A stretch of DNA of 18,178 bases from Gemmatimonadota bacterium (GTDB lineage: Bacteria; Gemmatimonadota; Gemmatimonadetes; Longimicrobiales; Gaopeijiaceae). The stretch covers positions 1 through 18,178 of the forward strand of contig RFGQ01000228.1 in NCBI GenBank assembly GCA_003695865.1, written 5' to 3'. The position numbers and the translations under genes were made by a program. How positions within the stretch are numbered: position 1 is the first letter of the stretch; the number at the start of each line of letters is the position of its first letter. Below, in pieces: positions 7,140 to 16,780 of the stretch. The notes beneath the pieces are model-generated. The model saw nothing but the letters and a program-made list of their open reading frames with translations, had not been told where the DNA came from and did not search any database.

Positions 7140-8334
7140 GCAGGAACGTGACGCCGTAGCGCTGGAAGTACGAGTCGCCGATGTCGGTCTCGGCACGCGT
7201 CCAGCCGAAGCGCAGCGCGGCGTCGAGGTTGGGTGCGATGGGCCGCGCGAGCGTGAGGTGCGCGATCGAGGCGTTGTCGGCCTCTTCACCGGGCACGAGG
7301 CGGGCGAACTCGGTTTCGAACAGGTAGTTCTTGCCCGTGATCTCGAGTGATGCCGTCGCCGCCAGGCTCCACCAGGGCAGCGGCACCGAGACGGTGCCCG
7401 AGAAGCTCACCGCGTCGTACTCGGGGCGCCTCGAGTTCGAGCGGTTGAACGCCCCTTCCAGGCCCACGTCGGCGAACAGCGACTCGCTGGTGTAGTTCCA
7501 CGAGAGTCCGGTCCGCAACGTATGGTCGCGCCGGAACGGGTCGCGCTCGTCGAAGGAGCCCTGTTGAGGGTACGTCGAGCGATCGAAGCCCCCGTAGAGG
7601 CGCCAGCCCGAGTTGAAGCGCACCCCGCCTTCCACGCCCAGGGTGCGGCGATCGAGCAGGTCGAGCTGCGGTACGAGCTCGATCGCCCGGTAGTCGGCGC
7701 GCTCGCCACGCAGGGTGAGGTCGAAGACCACGTCGTGGGCGGCGGCAACGTCGACGCGCACGCCGCCGCTGTACTGGTTGAAGCCGGGCTGCAGGAACAG
7801 CGGCATGGGCGGCCGGTCCTCCACCGAGCGGCCCCGGAAGGCGGTGTTCAGCGTGAGCCGCACGTCGGCGCCCAGCGCGCGTGTGTAGCGTGCGTCGAGC
7901 AGGCCCACCCATTCACGGGGCGCGTAGTCCCTCAGCTTGAAGCCCATCGCCGCGAACTGGCGCATGCCCACGTCGGCCGTGACGCGCAGCGCCTGGCGCG
8001 TCGACGCCGGGAAGAAGAGCAACCGTACCCGCCCTGCGAACTCTCCGACGGCGGCCGACGCGTTCTGCGTCGAGTCGACGACGGGGATGGTCACGGCCGG
8101 AAGGTTGCCCGAGTAGCCTTCGCCCGACACGCCCCCCGTGAGGACCAGGTCTTCCAGACGCACCGTCTGAGCATGCACCGACCCCGGCGCCCCGGCCGCC
8201 TGGAACAGCAGCCCCAGGGCCGCCAGCAGCCCGGCACGCAGGACGCCCGCCCCGACGGGGCCACGCGCCCGGCGGCAGGTCTGCGCCCGGCCGCTTCTCT
8301 TGCGCCGTCGGGTGCCCACGAGTCGCGCCGTCAT
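7120..8334 (-). CDS. Outer-membrane beta-barrel protein
   Basis: The product has 404 residues with the start ATG at 8334 overlapping the upstream stop (ATGA). Residues 1-55 form a long, Arg-rich N-region followed by a hydrophobic core and a cleavage site near VHA. The mature chain has alternating polar and hydrophobic strands with many aromatic ends. Examples are 'GVRFNSGWRLYGGFDRS', 'HTLRTGLSWNYTSESLFADVGLEGAF' and 'LPWWSLAATASLEITGKNYLFE'. It ends 'YGVTFLLNYRPF' with a terminal Phe, the usual signal for insertion by the BAM complex. I recognise no ligand specificity; it could be a porin-like channel or a structural barrel. It is the last gene of a five-gene unit with a two-component system, which may control its amount. 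Its 3' end overlaps the transferase gene tail to tail. Confidence 0.8.
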   Translation of the reverse strand: MTARLVGTRRRKRSGRAQTCRRARGPVGAGVLRAGLLAALGLLFQAAGAPGSVHAQTVRLEDLVLTGGVSGEGYSGNLPAVTIPVVDSTQNASAAVGEFAGRVRLLFFPASTRQALRVTADVGMRQFAAMGFKLRDYAPREWVGLLDARYTRALGADVRLTLNTAFRGRSVEDRPPMPLFLQPGFNQYSGGVRVDVAAAHDVVFDLTLRGERADYRAIELVPQLDLLDRRTLGVEGGVRFNSGWRLYGGFDRSTYPQQGSFDERDPFRRDHTLRTGLSWNYTSESLFADVGLEGAFNRSNSRRPEYDAVSFSGTVSVPLPWWSLAATASLEITGKNYLFETEFARLVPGEEADNASIAHLTLARPIAPNLDAALRFGWTRAETDIGDSYFQRYGVTFLLNYRPF

Positions 8335-9295
8335 CCCTGCACCTCCGGGCCCGCCACGCGGCGGAATTCGCGCGCGCGCCCCAGCAACTCGTCGTGCGCC
8401 TGCTCGAGCTGGGCCCGGTAGGCGCGCAGCCGGGCGATCTGCTCCTCGAGCGTCAGCGGCTGGCCGGCACGCGCGCTGTCTCCCGGCACGATGCCCGCCT
8501 CGCCGTCCGCATCGCGGGTGCGGCGCGTCTGCGAGCCGATGGGCACTGCCCCGTCGCCGAAGCGGTCGGTGTTGGCCAGCGCGTCGCGGTGGATGCGGCG
8601 GAAGCGCGCGCGCCCCTCGAGGTCTGTGAGCCTGCGGTCCACGTCCTCGAGCTCGATCTCGAGCTGGCGCGCCCGCCGGTCGAGGATCTCGGCCTTGGCC
8701 AGGATGTCTTCGGGACCGTCGATGGGATCGATGGCGATGTGCGCCAACGTCACGCTTCGTTGCGTCAGGTCGTCCTCGCGATCGAGTTCGGCGACCTGGT
8801 TCTCCAGATCGCGCACCTGCGCCTGCAGCTCGCGGAACCGAGCCGGCGACGCGGAGTCGGCCTCGACGTAGAGGCGGGCCAGTCTGGACGCGAGCCCGGC
8901 CCGCAGGCGATCACGGGCCTCGCGCACCGCATCGGCGAGGCGTTCCACACGGTCGATGGCCGACGCACGCGAGGGTGAGATCTCCTGAACGCGGGCCTGC
9001 GCCCGGGCATAACGACCGTCGTCGCCCGCCGAGCGGGCCACGTCGACGGAGTCGATCCACGCCTGCCAGTCGCGGTCGGTCAGAGCGAGCGCGTCCTGGG
9101 CCGCCCGCAGCGCGCTCACCGCGGCCTGGTATTCGAGGCGAAGCCGGTCGAGATCGGGCGGCCCGCTCTGGGCACCGAGGGGCACGGCAGCGGCCGCCGC
9201 CGCGAGCAGCAGCGCGCCGAGCGCGAGCCCGCGGACGCGAGCGCCGAACCCCTTCGAGGGTCCCGGCCGCGTGCCGTTTCGCTCCCTCACCGGAC

Positions 9296-9299
<4 letters not shown>
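8331..9299 (-). CDS. Secreted coiled-coil protein of unknown function
   Basis: I chose the GTG at 9299 because it forms a GTGA overlap with the stop of the response regulator; the frame stays open further upstream only as a shadow of that gene. This gives 322 residues. A Sec signal peptide lies at about 21-45 (Arg-Val-Arg, then a Leu/Ala core ending LGAQ). The rest is strongly helical and charged, with heptad-like stretches at about 50-175, 196-240 and 283-314. A Gly/Ser/Asp-rich break lies at about 246-281. There is no lipobox, so it is probably a free periplasmic or outer-membrane-associated protein. I do not recognise a named family. Position between the sigma-54 activator and the barrel protein suggests it works with the barrel, for example as a periplasmic spacer or adaptor; this is inference. 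Confidence 0.7.
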
Positions 9300-10711
<1,412 letters not shown>

Positions 10712-10716
10712 GGCCT

Positions 10717-12267
10717 CTAGGAGATCGACTGGGGAGTGGATGTTGCGAGCGACTCCGCTTCGAGCGGCAGCTCGTCGGAACTCTTCAAATATACGGCGAA
10801 CTCCGCACCGCACCGATGTTCTTCGGGGCGACCGCCGCCGAGCTCGACCCGCCCTCCGTTGGCTTCGGCAAGTTTGCGCACGATCGCCAGACCCAGCCCG
10901 GCGCCCTGCTCCTTGTCGGTCACGAAGGGCTCGAACACCCGCTCGCGCAGCGCCTCGGGCACGCCCGGCCCGTCGTCCTGTACGCGGATCACGACCTCAC
11001 CGCGCTCGCTGCCCACCGACACGGTGGCGTGCTCGGCCACGTCGAGCGCGTTGCGCAGCAGGTTGAGCGTGATCCGCTTCACGTGGTCCGGATCGGCCCG
11101 CGCGACCACGGGCTCGTCGGGCAGTTCGACGCGGATGCGGCCGCCACCGTCCCCACCGCCGTGTGCGTCGGCCAGGTCGACGGCCTCCCGCACGGGTGCA
11201 CGCACGTCGTGCAGGTGCACTTCGGGTTCCAAGGGCCGGGCGAAGGCCAGGAAGTCGTTGATGATCTGGTTCAGCGCGCGCACCTCGGCCCGCACCCGCT
11301 CGAGCATGCGCGCGCGCTCGGCGGGATCGTCCGCCTCGGCCGCCGCCGCCGTGAAGAGCTCGAGCCCGCCGAGCGGGTTCCGGATCTCGTGCGCCACCTG
11401 CGCGAGCATGAGCCGCAGCTGGTCCTCGCGACTGAGAATGCCCTGCCGCATCCGCTCCATCGCACGTGACAGCCGCCCGAGCTCCATGCCGGCCTCGGGC
11501 TCGACCGGCACGTCCCAGTGGCCCCGCTGGATGCGGAGCGCCACGCGCGAGAGGCGCTCGAGCGGGTTCGCCACGCCGCGCGCCAACACCACGGCCAGCA
11601 GGCCGGCGAGCACGGCGGCGCCGAGCGTGCCCAGCAGGATGCGTTGTCGGAAGCGGCCGAGCGGGTCGAGGTAGTCGGCCCGCATACGCACCGCCAACAC
11701 CAGGCCCGGGTCCGCCTGCAGCGCGGCGAAGCCGTACTTGTAGAAGCGTCCGTCGCTGCCCTGGAAGAGCGTGCTGGTGACGGCCGTGCCGAGCGCCTGC
11801 GCCTGCTGGATCTCGGGACGGAAGGCTTCGAACTGGGGCAGCGGAGCTCCCAACGGGAGCGAGTCGGCGGGATGGCTCGTGGCCACGGCGGTCATGTCGG
11901 AGGCGCGCAGAATCCAGGCCTCCGCCACGTAGTCTCCGAGCTGCCGCAGCCGGTTGTGGGCACCCGTCCACAGCCGCGAGTCCTCCTCGCCCGGCCGCAG
12001 TGCTCCGAGTCCCGACCGTTCGAAGCCCACTTCGGCGGCGGCGCCCACCACCTGGCGCAGCTTGTCGTCCATCTCGGACTCGAGCGCCGGCCGGGTGATG
12101 CTCCACGCGCCCCACGCGCCCACGCCGGTGAGCGCGAGCGCGAAGGCGACCAACACCACGATGAACTGCCGCCGCAGCGACATCGTACCGACCCGGCTCA
12201 CGGGCGGCCCGGGCGGCGGTACAGCCTCGGGCTCGGGGCGTCCGTCGCCGCGCGCGTCAGCGTCCAC
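10717..12267 (-). CDS. NtrB/ZraS-like membrane sensor histidine kinase
   Basis: The frame starts with a GTG at 12267 (516 residues), overlapping the upstream stop by 11 bases. The ATG at 12183 (MSLRRQF, residue 29) is also possible and puts the first membrane helix nearer the N-terminus. Membrane segments lie at about 34-56 and 209-229, enclosing a periplasmic sensor domain of about 150 residues. A HAMP region follows at about 230-280. The kinase core is complete: H-box VAHEIRNPL with His293, N-box NLLRNALD with Asn406, G1 DDGPG at 431-435, and F/G2 'FEPFVTDKEQGAGLGLAIV'. It should autophosphorylate and pass the phosphate to the adjacent NtrC-type regulator. The signal sensed is unknown; the neighbouring envelope proteins suggest an envelope or extracellular cue. 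Confidence 0.92.
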   Translation of the reverse strand: MDADARGDGRPEPEAVPPPGPPVSRVGTMSLRRQFIVVLVAFALALTGVGAWGAWSITRPALESEMDDKLRQVVGAAAEVGFERSGLGALRPGEEDSRLWTGAHNRLRQLGDYVAEAWILRASDMTAVATSHPADSLPLGAPLPQFEAFRPEIQQAQALGTAVTSTLFQGSDGRFYKYGFAALQADPGLVLAVRMRADYLDPLGRFRQRILLGTLGAAVLAGLLAVVLARGVANPLERLSRVALRIQRGHWDVPVEPEAGMELGRLSRAMERMRQGILSREDQLRLMLAQVAHEIRNPLGGLELFTAAAAEADDPAERARMLERVRAEVRALNQIINDFLAFARPLEPEVHLHDVRAPVREAVDLADAHGGGDGGGRIRVELPDEPVVARADPDHVKRITLNLLRNALDVAEHATVSVGSERGEVVIRVQDDGPGVPEALRERVFEPFVTDKEQGAGLGLAIVRKLAEANGGRVELGGGRPEEHRCGAEFAVYLKSSDELPLEAESLATSTPQSIS

Positions 12268-13222
12268 AGGGCACGCGTTCCACCGTGATGTCGGCGAACG
12301 ACACCGGCAGCTCCGTGCGCGGCGCCACCACGATGTGGAAGGGCGTGTGCCGGCGCGCCGCCGGCGAACAGAAGTCGCCCGGCACGCGCTCGAACACCTC
12401 GGTGACGGTCCCGCCGTCCACCTGAAGGATGCGCCGTACCTCGACGGAATCGCCGGCCTCGGGGCGCTCGCCCACGCCCGCCACGATCACCATCTCGGTC
12501 GCGAAGTCCACCGGCGGGGGCGCTTCGGGAGCCCCGCGGTGCGCCTGCCAGAACTCGGTCCATCCCTCCGGGCCGGTGAACACGCGCGGCTCGGGAATGT
12601 CGGTGCCCGAGTCCTCGCCCCGGTCGAGCGTGGCGAACGGCACACTGCCGAGGTAGGCACCCCGGAAGCCGTCGCCGAGCGTGAACTCACCGGCCAGCAC
12701 GGCGGCCTGTACCACGCGGCTCGCCGTCTCGCCCGGGGCCGCGCCGCGCGGCGTGAGGCTGTTGAATGATCCGTTGGCGCAGCGGGTCCATGCAATGGAG
12801 TCGCCACGCACGTCGTCGACGATCGCAAAGCGGACGCGCGTGCGGGCGACGCCGCAGGTCGGGTCCACCGCGGGGTCCAGATCCGACACGAACAGGCTCA
12901 GCCCCGGACCCTCGTTCACCTGGGTGATGAGCGACGCATAGGCCGACGCATACTGGCTCGGGTCGCCGGGGCTGCGGCGCACGTTCTCGTCGCCCGGTTG
13001 GCCCTTGTAGGAGATCGCTTCGCGAAGCGTCCACTCGCCCGAGGATCGCCAGACCAGCTCCTGCACCATCAGGCCCTGGTCCACCTGGAGCGGAACCTCG
13101 AGGACGGCCTCGATACGCCCGACCTGGCCGAAGCGCAGGTTTCCGGGCTGCGTTCCGCCGCCTTCGCAGGCCGCCAGCGCAAGCGCGCAGGCGGCGCTCG
13201 TCCACCGCAGCGCGCACCGCAC
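12257..13222 (-). CDS. Lipoprotein with a PrcB-like C-terminal domain
   Basis: I placed the start at the GTG at 13222, giving 321 residues; there is no ATG near and the open frame further upstream lies inside dnaN as a shadow. Residues 1-19 are a lipoprotein signal ending LAAC, with Cys19 lipidated. The middle (about 30-210) is strand-rich with no family I recognise. The C-terminal part (about 214-300) resembles the PrcB_C domain of the protease-complex subunit PrcB family: 'GWTEFWQAHRG...PPPVDFATEMVIVAGVGERP', then 'VEVRRILQVDGGTVTEVFERVPG' and 'HTPFHIVVAPR'. Paired cysteines (for example Cys123/148 and 285/319) could form disulfides. It is the first gene of the five-gene minus-strand unit and overlaps the kinase gene, so it may be the sensory partner of that kinase. 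No protease gene is adjacent. Confidence 0.75.
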   Translation of the reverse strand: MRCALRWTSAACALALAACEGGGTQPGNLRFGQVGRIEAVLEVPLQVDQGLMVQELVWRSSGEWTLREAISYKGQPGDENVRRSPGDPSQYASAYASLITQVNEGPGLSLFVSDLDPAVDPTCGVARTRVRFAIVDDVRGDSIAWTRCANGSFNSLTPRGAAPGETASRVVQAAVLAGEFTLGDGFRGAYLGSVPFATLDRGEDSGTDIPEPRVFTGPEGWTEFWQAHRGAPEAPPPVDFATEMVIVAGVGERPEAGDSVEVRRILQVDGGTVTEVFERVPGDFCSPAARRHTPFHIVVAPRTELPVSFADITVERVPCGR

Positions 13223-13255
13223 GCGGGGACGCCGCCCGCCCCGCAACGGACCCGC

Positions 13256-13285
13256 TTGACGGGCACCCCCGCGGGCGGGACGTTC
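13256..13285 (+). promoter_or_regulatory. Possible pyrE promoter placing the transcript start at the start codon
   Basis: TTGACG at 13256-13261 sits exactly 36 bases before the pyrE ATG. With usual spacing the -10 would fall near 13280-13285 (ACGTTC, a poor match) and the transcript start at or near 13292. The same nine bases, CTTGACGGG, occur upstream of the sorbosone dehydrogenase at 4178. Confidence 0.3.
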
Positions 13286-13291
13286 CCTGCC

Positions 13292-13897
13292 ATGAACGAC
13301 CTGGACGCTGTTCGCCACCGGCTGCGTGACCTCCTGCTCGAGCGCTCCGTGCGCATCGGCGATTTTACCCTCGCGAGCGGCGCTCGGTCCGACTATTACG
13401 TCGACGCGCGCCCCACCACCATGTGCGCCGAGGGCCAGGCCCTGGTGGGCCGGCTGGGCCTGCACATGCTGGCCGAGGCCGGATGGGCGCCCTCGCACGT
13501 GGGCGGGCTCACGCTGGGGGCCGACCCGATCGCCTACGCGCTCGCCCATCGCTCGTTCCTGGACGGTGCTCCCATCGACGCGTTCACCGTACGCAAACAG
13601 GCGAAAGCCCACGGTACGGGGCGCCGGATCGAGGGCGGGCTGCCCGAAGGAGCCGCAGTGGTCGTGATCGAGGATTCCGTCACGTCGGGTGGCAGCGCGC
13701 TCCAGGCCATCGAAGCGGTGCGGGCGCACGGCTGCTCGGTGCTCGGCGTGCTCGCACTGGTCGACCGGGACGAAGGCGGGCGCGAGCGCCTCGCCGGCGC
13801 CGGCTACCTGTTGCGCGCCGCGTTCAGTGGTCCAGAGCTTCGTGACGCCGCCCGCGCTCAGTCGAGCAGCCGCAGCGGCATGACCAGGCAGAGGTAG
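13292..13897 (+). CDS. pyrE: Orotate phosphoribosyltransferase
   Basis: From the ATG at 13292 the product has 201 residues, typical for PyrE. It converts orotate and PRPP to orotidine monophosphate in pyrimidine synthesis, in the cytoplasm. Clear landmarks are 'FTLASGARSDYYVDAR' at 25-40, 'GGLTLGADPIAYALA' at 71-85, the 'FTVRKQAKAHGTGRRIEG' catalytic loop region at 98-115 with Arg101, Lys102, Lys105 and His107, and the PRPP-binding loop VVVIEDSVTSGGSAL at 123-137. The upstream ribosome binding site is weak. The last 40 bases overlap the 3' end of dnaN on the other strand, so the final 13 residues are encoded over the sliding-clamp C-terminus. It is divergent from the PrcB-like lipoprotein gene across 69 bases. 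No other pyrimidine gene is nearby. Confidence 0.93.
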   Translation: MNDLDAVRHRLRDLLLERSVRIGDFTLASGARSDYYVDARPTTMCAEGQALVGRLGLHMLAEAGWAPSHVGGLTLGADPIAYALAHRSFLDGAPIDAFTVRKQAKAHGTGRRIEGGLPEGAAVVVIEDSVTSGGSALQAIEAVRAHGCSVLGVLALVDRDEGGRERLAGAGYLLRAAFSGPELRDAARAQSSSRSGMTRQR

Positions 13898-14967
13898 TCG
13901 ATCGGCTCGTCGTCCGAGACCGGCTCGACCGTCGCCGCGCGCTCGGGCGCCTTGAACGTCAGGCGCACCTCGTCGGTGGGCATGTAGCGCAGCACCTCGA
14001 GCAGGTAGTTCGCGTTGAAGCCGATCTCGAGGCCTTCCCCCTCGTAGTGCAGCTCGAGCTCGTCGTGGCCTTCGCCGAGGTCGGGCGTGAGCACGTTCAG
14101 GTGCACGCGGCCGTCCTCGAACGCCATACGGATGCGGTGCGTCTGATCGCTCGCCACCACCGCCATCCGGCGGACCGCCGACGCGAGCTGGTGCTTGTCG
14201 ACGATCGCAAACTTGTCGTTGTCCTTGGGGATGACCTGCTCGTAGTTGGGGTAGGTGCCCTCGATCAGGCGGGTGTACACCTCGGTGCCGCCGGCCCGGA
14301 AGCCGAGGTGGTTCCCGCTGCGCGCGACGCCGATTTCCTCGTCGTCCTGGAACAGGCGCTGCACCTGCTGAAGCGCCGCGGGAGGCACGATGAAGTCGGC
14401 GCTGGGCGCCGACGCGGACCCGGCCGGCACGCCCATGCGGGCGAGCCGGTGCCCGTTGGTCGCGACCATGCGCATCTGGCCGTCGCGCAGTTCCCACAGG
14501 ACGCCGTTCAGAATGGGCCGGCTCTCTTCGGTCGACACGGCGAACGACGTGCGCTGGATGAGCTGGTGAAGGTCGGCGCCCTTCACGCTCCAGCCCTCGT
14601 CGAAGTCCACCTCGGGCAGCGTCGGGAACTCCTCGGAGGGGAGCCCGTTGAGCTTGAAGTTGCTGCGTCCGCAGCGGAGTTCGATCTGGTCTCCGCGGGT
14701 CTGGATCTCGACCGGTTGATCGGGAAGCTCGCGGGCGATCTCCTGCAGCTTCTTGCCCGGGGCCGTCAGGCTGCCCTGTTCCTTCACGTCGGCCTGCGCC
14801 CACACCCGCACCGCCACGTCCAGATCCGTACCGCTCATCCAAACGCCGTCCTGGCCGGCTTCGAACAGGATGTTGGACAGCACCGGCAGCGTCGTCTTGG
14901 TCGGAATGCTGGCCGACACCGCAGCCAGACCCTGATGCAGGTTCTGGCGCGTAATCGTGAAGTTCAT
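13858..14967 (-). CDS. dnaN: DNA polymerase III beta subunit (sliding clamp)
   Basis: The product has 369 residues, the family norm. I start at the ATG at 14967, which follows GGAGG with 4 bases between; the codon just before it is an in-frame TTG. The clamp encircles DNA as a dimer and tethers polymerase III. Landmarks are 'LHQGLAAVSASIPTKTTLPVLSN' near the N-terminus, 'MSGTDLDVAVRV', 'SRPILNGVLWEL...MVATNGHRLARM' in domain II, and the C-terminal 'MPLRLLD' close to the canonical MPMRL that forms part of the partner-binding pocket. It lies downstream of dnaA in the same direction, across the putative origin. Its 3' end overlaps pyrE by 40 bases, tail to tail. Confidence 0.97.
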   Translation of the reverse strand: MNFTITRQNLHQGLAAVSASIPTKTTLPVLSNILFEAGQDGVWMSGTDLDVAVRVWAQADVKEQGSLTAPGKKLQEIARELPDQPVEIQTRGDQIELRCGRSNFKLNGLPSEEFPTLPEVDFDEGWSVKGADLHQLIQRTSFAVSTEESRPILNGVLWELRDGQMRMVATNGHRLARMGVPAGSASAPSADFIVPPAALQQVQRLFQDDEEIGVARSGNHLGFRAGGTEVYTRLIEGTYPNYEQVIPKDNDKFAIVDKHQLASAVRRMAVVASDQTHRIRMAFEDGRVHLNVLTPDLGEGHDELELHYEGEGLEIGFNANYLLEVLRYMPTDEVRLTFKAPERAATVEPVSDDEPIDYLCLVMPLRLLD

Positions 14968-15210
14968 CAACCCTCCAGCGCGTAGGCCCGTCGGTTGTTC
15001 ACACCGTTCGGTTACTGAGGCACTACACTAAATAAAAAACCAGTCGTAGTAGAGGCTGTGGATGCGTGGAAGACCGCCCGATCACGGCGCGAATCCGGCG
15101 CATCCGGCCTGTGGAGCGACCGTGGGTGGATCGACGTGAATGGGGATTGCCGCGGGCGTACGTGGAAAAGCGCCGAGCTCTCCACACTCCGTTCACGGGT
15201 TTCCACACAC
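14968..15210. other. oriC: Putative chromosomal replication origin (oriC) between dnaA and dnaN
   Basis: This 243-base spacer has no gene. It contains an 11-base A/T run (15029-15039) in otherwise very GC-rich sequence, a TAGTAG element (15047-15052), and a cluster of near-consensus DnaA boxes (consensus TTWTNCACA or its reverse complement). These are TTGTTCACA at 14995, TGTGGATGC at 15057, TGTGGAGCG at 15110, CGTGGAAAA at 15161, CTCTCCACA at 15178 and GTTTCCACA at 15199. The spacer between dnaA and rpmH has no such boxes. Position next to dnaA, boxes and an A/T-rich unwinding site together support an origin. No box matches TTATCCACA perfectly. The dnaN promoter probably also lies here. Confidence 0.8.
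15027..15065 (-). other. Duplex unwinding element with DnaA-trio-like repeat and adjoining DnaA box
   Basis: Read on the minus strand, the order is: DnaA box GCATCCACA (15065-15057), a four-base GC-rich spacer, CTACTA (15052-15047), a 7-base stretch, then TTTTTTATTTA (15039-15029). This matches the basal unwinding arrangement known from Bacillus: DnaA box, GC-rich spacer, repeated trinucleotides with central A on the DnaA-bound strand, then the A/T-rich site that melts. Only two trios are perfect; the following CGA and CTG are weaker. Confidence 0.6.
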
Positions 15211-16620
15211 CTACTGCGGCCGGCGCAGCTCCTCGCGCACGGCCTCGACCTCCCTCCGGAACTCCGGGTCCTCGTCCATCGTCTCTTCGACCTTGCGGAT
15301 GGAGTGGATCACGGTCGAGTGATCGCGCCCTCCGAACTGGGCTCCGATGGAGACCAGCGGCTGGTCGAGGAGATCTTTGATCAGGTACATGGCCACCTGC
15401 CGGGGGACCGTCAAGTCCTTCGTGCGGCGCTTGGATTCGAGGGAATCGGGTCGTACGCGCCAGCGCCGGGCCACGACTTCGCGAATGCGTTCGGGGCTCA
15501 GCACCGGCTCGTCGCCCCCTAGCCGCCGTCCGCCGAGCATTCCCTGCAGCGAGGTGCGCGCGAGCCCGACGGTGATGTCCTGGTTCGTCAGGGAGGAATA
15601 CGCCAGCAGTTTGATGACCGCGCCCTCGAGCTCGCGCACCGACGAGGTGCAACTGCGCGCGATGAAGTCGATCACGTCCTCGTCGAGCGCCAACCCGTCG
15701 TAGGCGGCCTTCTTGCGTAGGATGGCCACGCGTGTCTCGTAGTCCGGTGGCTTGATGTCGGCCACCAATCCCCACTCGAAGCGCGACACCAGCCGCGCCT
15801 CGAGGCCAGGGATGTCTTTGGGGGGGCGGTCGCTCGCCAGCACGATCTGCTTGTGAGCGTCGTAGAGCGCGTTGAACGTGTGGAAGAACTCTTCCTGCGT
15901 GCGCTCCTTGTTGCCCAGGAAGTGCACGTCGTCGAGCAGGAGCAGGTCCATGCGCCGGTAGCGCTGGCGGAACTGTGCCGTGGTGCCCTGCTGAATGGCC
16001 GTGACGAGCTCGTTCGTGAACTGCTCGGTGGGCACGTAGGCCACACGGGCCGAGGGGTTGGCCGCCCGGATCGCGTTGCCGATCGCGTGCATGAGGTGAG
16101 TCTTGCCCAGGCCCACGCCGCCATACAGGAAGAGCGGGTTGTACATGCGGGCGGGTGACTCGGCCACCGCCTTGCAGGCCGCCCAGGCGAGCTGGTTGTT
16201 GTTGCCGACCACGAAGCGCTCGAAGACGTAGCGGTCGTTGAGCGAGGGGTGCGCCTCGAAGCCCGCGCCCCCGTCCCCCGCCGCGGGCGCCGAGCCGGCC
16301 GTGAGGCCGTCGTGGGTGGGGCGCGACGGTGGCGTCACCTCGACCGTGGGCACCGCGGGCTCGGGAGCCCCTTCCCCGGGGCGGAGCTGCAGGGTCAGGT
16401 CGCGTCCCACCACCCGGCGCACGGCCTCGGCGAGCAGCGGCCGGTACTTCGACTCGATCCACTCCACATGAAACGCGGTCGGCGCCTCGACGACCAGCTC
16501 GTCGTCGGCCAGCGCGACGGCCCGGGTGCGGGCCAGCCAGGTGTGGAAGCTCTGTTCCGAGAGGGCCGCGGCCGCGATCTCGAGCACGCGGGACCACAGG
16601 TCGTTTGCGGTCAGCTCCAT
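15211..16620 (-). CDS. dnaA: Chromosomal replication initiator protein DnaA
   Basis: The product has 469 residues from the ATG at 16620; a GTG two codons earlier (16626) is also possible. Domain I (about 1-80) starts with 'LWSRVLEI' and has the 'SFHTWLARTRAVAL' helix. Domain II (about 81-125) is a Pro/Ala/Gly-rich linker. Domain III (about 126-340) is the AAA+ core with 'YVFERFVVGNNNQLAW', Walker A GGVGLGKTH at 167-175, Walker B LLLLDDVHFL from 226, and sensor II near 'SSVRELEGA'. Domain IV (about 375-469) carries the DNA-binding signature GRDHSTVIHS at 431-440. It binds DnaA boxes and opens oriC. The gene is divergent from rpmH, and its stop is four bases from a near-consensus DnaA box in the downstream spacer. 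Confidence 0.97.
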   Translation of the reverse strand: MELTANDLWSRVLEIAAAALSEQSFHTWLARTRAVALADDELVVEAPTAFHVEWIESKYRPLLAEAVRRVVGRDLTLQLRPGEGAPEPAVPTVEVTPPSRPTHDGLTAGSAPAAGDGGAGFEAHPSLNDRYVFERFVVGNNNQLAWAACKAVAESPARMYNPLFLYGGVGLGKTHLMHAIGNAIRAANPSARVAYVPTEQFTNELVTAIQQGTTAQFRQRYRRMDLLLLDDVHFLGNKERTQEEFFHTFNALYDAHKQIVLASDRPPKDIPGLEARLVSRFEWGLVADIKPPDYETRVAILRKKAAYDGLALDEDVIDFIARSCTSSVRELEGAVIKLLAYSSLTNQDITVGLARTSLQGMLGGRRLGGDEPVLSPERIREVVARRWRVRPDSLESKRRTKDLTVPRQVAMYLIKDLLDQPLVSIGAQFGGRDHSTVIHSIRKVEETMDEDPEFRREVEAVREELRRPQ

Positions 16621-16705
16621 GCGCACCGAAGCAGAGGTGATCGGAGGCCCTCACCCGCGCGCCGGGGAGCGGTGGGACGAACCCCTCGGGCGCGCCGGGG
16701 CGGGG

Positions 16706-16734
16706 AGACTACCGAGTGCGGTGACGAATGTCAA
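16706..16734 (-). promoter_or_regulatory. Predicted sigma-70-type promoter for dnaA
   Basis: On the minus strand TTGACA (16734-16729) is a perfect -35. It is followed by a 17-base spacer and TAGTCT (16711-16706), a -10 with 3 of 6 matches. The transcript would begin near 16699, leaving a leader of about 80 bases before dnaA. Confidence 0.6.
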
Positions 16735-16780
16735 TTCTGGGGCCCAGGGGGGCCCGAGTTCCAGTGTTTTCGCGCCCCGG

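Noticed and set aside
13223..14842. Long upstream extension of the PrcB-like lipoprotein frame, giving an 861-residue open frame
   Set aside because: The extension lies inside dnaN in another frame on the same strand and has Arg/Gly/Pro-rich shadow composition. The lipoprotein signal at 13222 marks the true start.
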